A DNA stretch of 64,000 bases, taken from positions 40,470,189 through 40,534,188 of the forward strand of contig OV277869.1 in assembly GCA_922989275.2 (NCBI GenBank), in the 5' to 3' direction. This DNA is from Gari tellinella (taxonomy: Eukaryota; Mollusca; Bivalvia; Cardiida; Psammobiidae). The number at the start of each line of letters is the position of its first letter. Position 1 is the first letter of the stretch. The notes beneath the pieces are model-generated. The model ran no database searches and was not told where the DNA came from. It worked only from the letters and a program-made list of their open reading frames with translations. Positions 33,509 through 42,500 of the stretch are shown one piece after another. The position numbers were made by a program, and so were the translations under genes.

Positions 33509-36500
33509 GTAAGATTGGATAACAAGACCTATACTGATGCCTGAATAGGAGTGTATTTCACTAAATGAACCTTACATGGCCTCTATCCACTATTGTGACT
33601 AAGTCTACTCTCAGAAATTTGTTATAAGAAAGCAGCTTCTTACTTTCATCTTGCTGTCAGAAAACAGATAAAAGCAAGCCTTATTTATAATAGCCGTTTT
33701 TACTGTACAGTCAAATCTCCCTATTGCGGCCACTAAATTGTGTTAATTGTTACCAGATATGTGGGTATGAAAGGTGACTGATTAAAGCAAAGTGACAGTA
33801 AAACAGAAAGCTCCTTTAGGAGCTTTCTGTTATACTGTCACTTTGCTTTAAGCTCTCACCTGTCTTCTATACAAGCAATTAGCCTTAGTTTTAGTGGTGG
33901 TCGTAATAGAGAATTTAACTGTATTTTCTTAAAAAATATAATTATGAAATTGGCCAAAGTCCTGAGTGTGTTCTGCTATTTAGATATAGAAAAAACTTCT
34001 TATGGTGTAATTTATTACTCATGACTGTATAAATTGGAACTGTTTTCTTTAGAGGAGGAATAAATTTAAATGTTAACCCTTAGCCCGCCAAATAAATTGT
34101 CGTCTGCTATATTTCTCGTCTGCTTCAAGTTTCAAAGTGCTTCAAAGTTGCTCAAAATTGCTGAAAATGTTGTCCGAGTGTCAAACAGCTTGGATCCGGA
34201 TGAGACGCCGAGTTACTCGGCGTCTCATTCGGATCCAAGCTGTTTGCATATGGAGCTATAGTCGTGAGTGGCAGGCTAAGGGTTAATTGTGTATCTATGG
34301 ACTTATGGGTTAATGATTGTGTTTTCCTCAGCTGATGCAGTTGAAATGAAAACAGGAATTTAAGTTTACCGATGACATGCAAATTCTCATTTTCATTCTG
34401 AAAATTATATGAGTCTACAGATTTAACAATTAGCACACAAATTTAATACCCTAGAGCAAATCTGTTGCAAGCAGTTTTGATCTATATTTCATCTGAATTC
34501 AAACTGTCTAGCCCTTTTACAATAGTTCATAAAAAAGAACAGATAAATCAACTTTAACAATTTCTGAAGAAGAAAGATACATTGTGGAGACTGTCACAAT
34601 GAATTACATGTATAACTGCCTTACATGGTAAGAGTTGACTGTTACCCTGAATGCCTGTCACTAAGTATTGGAATCCCTTCCAAACAGTGTAGACCCTGAT
34701 CAGAGGGCTCCTTCAGGAACCCTCTGATCAGGGTCTACACTATTTGCACTATTTTCAAACATAATCTAGGGATATTTATAAATCCCTAAAAGTTAACGTA
34801 AACTGGTCACTTAACCCATTACCCCATAAATACGCCTTTTTACACCTTTAATTTATTCCTCTGCTGAAGAAAATAAATCCACTTTACACAGTCATGAATA
34901 TGCACCATAGGAAATATTTTCTATAAACTAGCAGAAAGTAGCTTAAGGCAGGCTGAAAGTAAAGTAAAATGTGCCTTAAAGCGACTCGCAACCAGATGGT
35001 GCATTAAAAATAGTAATTTGTAAATATGTGTCAAACGCTTATATAAATGGTAAAGAATTAGTTTAGGATAAGAAATTCTGTTTAAAAAAAATGTATTTCA
35101 ATAAAAAAAAATATTGGTCTCTGGTGAGATTCGAACCCGGGGCCCGGTATTGGCGGACAGAAGGCAAAATAGGGGAAACCGCTTAGACCAATGGACCACG
35201 GAACTATCCGTTTATCTCGGATCGATTTAACGTATTTCAATGTGTAGCGATCGAAAGTGCATATAACTTCGTAAGTTGGCTCGTGTTTATGTCTGAGCCC
35301 GTGTAGAGAAGCAACAACAACAACTATACCGTCTACTAGTCGGTATAGAAAAACGATGGAAAATATCTAAAAATCTAAGATTCGGTGACGATTCTTGAGA
35401 CTTTTTTTGGACTGATCATATTTTTTTAATGTCGGAAGCCAAATAATGCCACAAATTTGCTTTTATTTGAGTATTTTATTTTATTTTGACAAGTACACCA
35501 TCCGGTTGTGAGTCCCTTTAAGGCACATTCTGCTTTACTTTCAACTTGCTTTAAGTGGTCACCTATCTTCAAAGCTAGAAGCAGGCTATGGAGTAATGGG
35601 TTAACAATAAATAGCAGAGTTCATTATAACATCAGAACTGAAAGGATTAAACCCGTCTCTGATTATCAGAACAAACAGGCCATTATATTGCATATCAATT
35701 CTGATATCAGTTGATGGAAAAGCTTTTAATATTCTCTGGTTTACTCTTCTATTGATTTCTGTATACAGTCTAACCTGTATTAACTCTTTCCTCCCTGAAA
35801 CTTTAACCCTTTCAACCCTAGTCCCAAATATAGGCGTCCTTTTCAAACAATGTACATGTGAATAGTACACTTATGTGCAAACAGTGAAGACCCAGATCAG
35901 AGGGCTCCGAAAGGAGCCCTCTGATTATGGTCTTCACTGTTTGTCATAATGCAAAAATGGACAAAAACAACCCTTAAAAGTCAGTATTGGACTAGACTAA
36001 AATCGAAACTGGAATCGTCCATTTAAAGTTTCAGGGAGGAAAGAGTTAAACGAACAATTCCAGTTTCCATTTTAGTCTAGTATATTTCTGACTTTTATGG
36101 GTTGTTTTAGTCAATGTTTGGCATTATGAGAAACAGTGAAGACCCTGATCAGAGGGCTCCTTAAGGAGCCCTCTGATCAGGGTCTACACTGTTTGCATAG
36201 GATAAGTGTACTCCTCACAGGTAAACTGTTTTCAAATGACACAAATATGCATGACTAGGGATTAAAGAGCTAACCCATTACTCCATAAATACACATGTTT
36301 ATGCCTCTAATTTATTCCTCCGTTGCGTTAAAATAGTTCCAATTTATACAGTAATGAATATGCACCATAACAAATAATATGTTCTTTATCTTAGTTAGAT
36401 GGGAACTTAGCTTACAGCAGACTGAAAGTAAAGCAGAATGCCCTCAAAAAGCATTCTTCTTTACTTTCACCAGTCTTCAAAACTATAAACAGTCTATTGG

Positions 36501-39500
36501 GAAATTAAGGGTTATAATACAACACTTTGAAAGGAAGATACATTTTGTAGTCTTTAGGACAGGTGACAGCTTAATGCTTCATAATTCAGGGATAACTCTT
36601 TCAACACTAAGTAACTATAGGAGCCCTCTATTCTGGGTCTACACTGTTTGCAAATGTAATAAGTATATTTTAAACAGGTTTGTGCAGGTGTTGAAAGACT
36701 CAAATGACACACACTTAACCCTTAGCCTGCCACTCAAGACTATAGCTCCATATGCAAACAGCTTGGATCCGGATGAGACGCCGAGTAACTCGGCGTCTCA
36801 TCCGGATCCAAGCTATTTGACACTCAGACAACATTTTCAGCAATTTTGAGCAACTTTGAAGCACTTTGAAACTTGAAGCAGACGAGAAATATAGCAGACA
36901 ACAATTTATTTGGCCGGCTAAGGGTTAAATGTCACGAAGGGTTCAATTGGTTTCAAAATTGACCATACAGTGAAAATTGTATTTTTCTACAGGAAAAAGT
37001 GAAGACCATTCACAGTGCTGTGGTAGAGAGCAACTGGGATGTAGTGAAAGATCTGCTCGAGGACAAGACACTCCTCAGTATGCCAGACAGGTCGGGGTTA
37101 CCTCCCCTGCACAAAGCAGTTATCCTTGGGGAGACCAGTATGGTAGAGAATATTGCCAAGGAGTTTATCGAGGCTCTGACCCATAAGGACAATGTGAGTA
37201 TATATCAATACCACAATTAAAAGGGAAAATGGAAATTCGGACCTACCTGTATATACAGGGCTAACAAGTCATTCATTTATCGACAATCTATTTAACCTAC
37301 TTTAGAGATGATATTCTTTTCTGTTCATGCCTGCGTATGCGCAAATGATGCAAAATGAATTTACTGCATCTAGTAAACGGAGTAGATAAAGCAATGGAAA
37401 ATATCTAAAAAAACTGAGATTTGGTTTTCTTGAGGATGTTTTTGGACTGATCATATTTCTTTTTAATGCCAGATGCATGATAATGCCACACATTTTCTTC
37501 TTTTTTTTAGTATTTTCTTCTTTTTTGTAAAAACACCATTTTTGTTTTCTGTCTCTTTAAAAAGTTTTTTCTTGTTGTCTTGACAGATGGGTAGAACAGC
37601 CCTTCACCACGCAGCTGGTTGCCGGGACGGTGGAAACATGTATCAAATCCTCACAGAGGCTGGGGCACAGGACGACACCCGAGACTTGGTAAGACTGCCA
37701 CTGTTTGACTCGGAATACTATGGATGGGTTGTTGTTATTTTTAAGACAGCTAGGCTTTACCCCATAACCCATTTCTAGCTGTGAAGACAGGTGACCACTT
37801 AAATCATGTTGAAAGTAAATCAGAAGGCTCCTAACAGAACATTCTGTTTTACTTTAACCCTTTCCCCAATAGAAGCGCCTTTTAGCGGATATGAATTTAT
37901 TCATCTGCTGAAGAAAATAGTTCCAATTTAATCAGTTATGAATATGTATCATGGGGAATATTTTCTATATTATAGCGCATGATAGCTTAAAGCAGGCTGA
38001 AAGTAAGGGCGCATTCTGCTTTACTTTCAGCCTGCTTTAAGTAGTCACCTATCTTAGGTACTAGAAATAGGCTATCAGGTAAAGGGTTAACATGCTTTAA
38101 TCTTTAGTCCTACAGGAAATGCTGTCTGTGTTTTATGTTCTGGACTGTTGAGGTCTACTTTCCTTTAAGTGTAAAATAATAAGAGGCGTAAAATATTTCT
38201 CATTTCAGCACAAAATCCTATGGTGTCAATACTCATCAGAATCTTGAAGAGACGATTCTGATGAGTAGTGACACCATAGGGTTAAATGCAGAAATAAAGA
38301 TTTCCATTTTTGAAATACTCCCCTTATCTTAATTAAACCCTGTTTCTGACATATTATATTTAAGCTCTCATAATGAATACGAAACTACAATGCTTTTATA
38401 GTTTAGCTCAATAGTCAAGGCTGGCAGAGTAACGAAAAAAATTCTATTGCTTTTTTTTTACACAGAATGGTAAAACTCCCAAAGAGATCTATGATGACCC
38501 TGACATTTTGCCTAACGAGAAAACATCGGAGAAACTGAAGGCAATACTGGCCAAGCCTCAACTGTCCAGCAAACGCAAGAAGCAGGTCCAGGCTGAACAA
38601 CCAACAGACAATGCAGAAGAAGGTACTGGTAGGTGTACTGCATTATGATATTAATAACCTATTAACCCCATAAATATGCCTTTTTATGACTTTCAATCAT
38701 TCCTCTGCTGAAGGAAATAGTTCCAATTTATACAGTTATGAACATGTACCTTAAGAAATATTTTCTATATTCTAGCAGATGATAGCTTAAAGCAGGCTGG
38801 AAGTAAATCTGAATTTGCCTGAAGGCGCATTCTGCTTTACTTTCAACCTGCTTTAAGTGGTCACCTACCTTCAATACTAGAAAAAGGCTATGGGGTAAAG
38901 GGTTAACCCATTCCTTCCTGAAATGTCATATGGACAATTCAATTATCTATTTAACTCAAGTCCATTCTTGTTTATTTAGGGTTGTTTTAACATTTCTAAA
39001 TTACAAACAGAGCAGACCCTTTAGAAGTCCTCAGATCTCGGTCTACACTATTTGCATAGGACAAATGTGCTCTGCTCTACACAGGTACACTGTTTGTAAA
39101 GGATGCCTGCACATGTTATTAACCCTTTACCTCATAGCCTATTTCTAGTTTTGAAGACAAATGACCACTTAAAGCAGGTTGAAAGTAAAGCAGAATGTGC
39201 CTTCAGGCACATTCTGCTTTACTTTCAGCCTGCTTTAAGCTAAAATCTGCGAGGCTACATAAAATATTTGTTATGGTAATTGTTCATGAGGGTATAAACT
39301 GGAACTATTTTCTTCAGCGGAGGAATAAATTAAATACGCTAAAAGTCGCTTCTATGGGGGAAAGGGTTAAGGGTCCATGGATAAAGCAGCCACATTATGC
39401 ACTGGCAAGATTTTACAGTTTATTAGTCCTTTTCCATTAGTTTCACATCATTATTATTACAGAAGCTAAACCAGAAACCCCAACAGAGAAGCCCCCAACA

Positions 39501-42500
39501 CCAAAGCCCCAAACACCCAAGGTAGAGGAGAAGCCCAAACCAGTTCAGATGTACATCAGCCCAGATGTTCGCCCGAACCCTCCACCCACCACCATTGATG
39601 GTAAATATGTGGCAGATCATCTGGGGCTGGCCCTAACAGAAGCCCTTGCTGAGATAGCAGAGAAGAGACCCTGGGACCCTATAGAGTTCCTGGGCCAGTG
39701 GCTGTACAAATACCATGATAATATGGAACATAACAAGAGGGTATGTACCCCTGTACAACTAGTCAGGGCTCCAGATAAGAGGGAGTAAACTGAACAAACC
39801 CAACATTTTCAGCAACAAATCGTTTGGTGTTGTAACTTCTAAAAAATTTAGTTTTGAAATACATGTATATGTTCATGTGCTCCCCTTATCTGGAGCTTGG
39901 ACTAGTCTTGTTTGGATTACTGATAATAGCAGACAACCAATCAAATTTTACAATTCTGTTGACAATCTATGTTGATTAACCCTTTACTCCATAGATACAC
40001 ATATTTACGCTTTTAATTTTTTCCTCCATTGAATAAAATACTTCCAATTTATACATTAATGAATGTGTAACACATGAATTATTTCATATATTCTAGCAGA
40101 CTTTAGCTTAAAGCTGGCCAAAATAAAGAACATTCTGTTTTACTTTCAGCCTGCTTTAAGTGGTCACCTAGTGTCTTCAATACTAGCAACATGCTATGAA
40201 GTAAATGTTTAAATATAGGTAATGTTGGGTTATTAAATAAAATCTACCTTTTTTAGCAAAAGGACATACTTGCCCAGATCCGAGAGGAGGAGAAAGCCAA
40301 GGAGTTAGAGAGGGAGATTAGAGAGAAGAGGAAAAGAGAGTACCAAAGACTGCAGGAGGAAGAGAGAAAGAAGCAGCAGGCAGAGGAAGAGGAGAGAAAG
40401 AGGAAAGAACAAGAGGAGCTGCAGAGAAAGTAGGTCACATCATATCATGATTAACCCATTACCCCAGAAATATATGCCCTTTTTACACCTCTATTTCATT
40501 CCTCCGTTGAAGAAAATAGTACCAATTTATAAAGTCATGAATATGTATCATCTCTTTTCTAGCAGATGGTAGCTTAAAGCAGGCTGAAAGTTAAACAGAC
40601 TGCTCCTTAAGCAAGATAAGGTGCATTCTGCTCTACTTTTGACCTGCTTTAACCCATTCAGCCATACCGACTCATTTTGATGCATTGCACAATAGTCTCA
40701 TACTGACTCATTTTGACACACTTTAATCCACTAGTTTGTATTGAGATAAGATTTGATAATTTTTTATCGCTTATGAGTGAATGGGTTAAGTCGTTACTGA
40801 TCTTCAATTTAAAATAAATTCTTCCTTACTTTCATCTTGCCTCAAGCTGCAATCTGAATTCAACACCAATATGAATATTATTTTGTGGCACTTATGTTGA
40901 GAAGTAGGTCAATGTGTTCTAAAACATTTCTGAAAAGGAAAGGGTTAATAAGATTCTCTCCATTGATTTAACTCTTTCAACAATAAGTAACTATTGTGGG
41001 TTATTAGGTTCCATTGTGGATCTTTTAAGTTACCAAAACATGAACCAGCCTACTTGGAATTGTGGGCAGCTTCATAAATACTGCTCTAAATTAGCAAACC
41101 ATGTAGACCCTGATCAGAGGGCTCCTACAGGAGCCCTCTGATTTGGGTCTACACTGTTTGCAAATGTACTGAGTATATTTTAAACAGGTCCATGGAGTTG
41201 AAAGATGGCGTTGAAAGAGTTAATTGTAGTCATTGTCACTTCACATTACACTACAATTACTCCGGTATTTTTCAGAGCCAAGGAAGCTGCTCTGTCCCAG
41301 CAGCCTGGACTCGAGACAGTCATGGAGGATGAGGAGGAGGCACCCAAGGAGAAATCTCACAAAGACGAGACCGGACAGACAGAGCTACACCGACTGGCCG
41401 CCCAGACAGCAGCCGACCTCACCACCCTACTCAACATGGGCTATAGTCCAGCAGACAGAGATATCAATAACAAAACAGCTAGGGATATAGCAGAGGAGTG
41501 CAAGATTAGAGAAAATGTGGAAGCGATAGGTATGTATGATCCAGGTCACATTATACAGTGCTCCCTCCCTACAACAACTCCCAATAGGAGACAAAATATT
41601 TTGTGTGTTGTTCGGAGGGAGTTGTTAAAGGGAGGGAACATTAATACCCTTAGAGTATATTTGCAAATAATTTGAACTTTTGTTCACTCATCATTATGTT
41701 TCTTCTGTCAAAATGTTACAGGTGAAAACTTAAAGCAAGGTTACATTAAATTAAAATAAGGAACTTTCTGTTTTACTGTCACCTTGCTTTTACTCTTTCC
41801 TCCCTGGACAGTACCAGTTTCTTATTTAGTCTAGTCCATTTTTGACCATTTAGGGCTGTTTGATATAATGTATTGCAAATTTACAAACAGTGAAGACCCT
41901 GAGCAGAGGTCTCCTTTAGGAACCCTCTGATCTGGGTCTATACTGTTTGCATATGACAAGTTTACTCTTCACCGGTACACTGTTTGCAAAGGATGCATGT
42001 ATGCATGACTAAGGTTCAAAGGGTCAAGCAGTCACCTGTCGTAAACACCTTATAATTAACACGATTCAGTGGTCACAGTAGAGAGGTTTTACTATATCTT
42101 ATTTCTCTGTTTACAGACAACTACATGCTCAAGCTAATGGAGATGGGAGAGTACGAGAAAGTTCAGCAATTGTTACTGGCTGGCTATGATAAATTTGATG
42201 CTGCTGTTGATAAACTCAAAGAACAAACACACTCCCTACCCGAAGAAACCAAACAATTCCTAGATGACCTACCAACACTACAGGTCAGCAACCTAATTTA
42301 ATCTGTATCACTCAAATTACCCTATAATTACCCAATAGCCTGTTTCCAGTTTTGAACACAAGTGACTCCTTAAAGCAGGTTTAAAGTAAAGCAGAATGTG
42401 CCTTAAGGTACATTCTGCTTTACTTTCAGCCTGCTTTAATCTACCATCTGCTAGGATATAGAAAATATTTCTTATGGTGTATGTTCATGGATGTTTAAAT

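Larger units (their letters stand above)
34811..35604. repeat. MITE family C split at its hairpin apex
   Basis: TTAACCCATTACCCCATA to GGAGTAATGGGTTAA. The two hairpin halves (GTAAAGTAAAATGTGCC and GGCACATTCTGCTTTAC) are separated by a 546-bp TTAA element. Confidence 0.9.

Noticed and set aside
36379..36849. A 156-codon plus-strand frame
   Set aside because: Runs through family C, E and P MITEs in series; no family resemblance.
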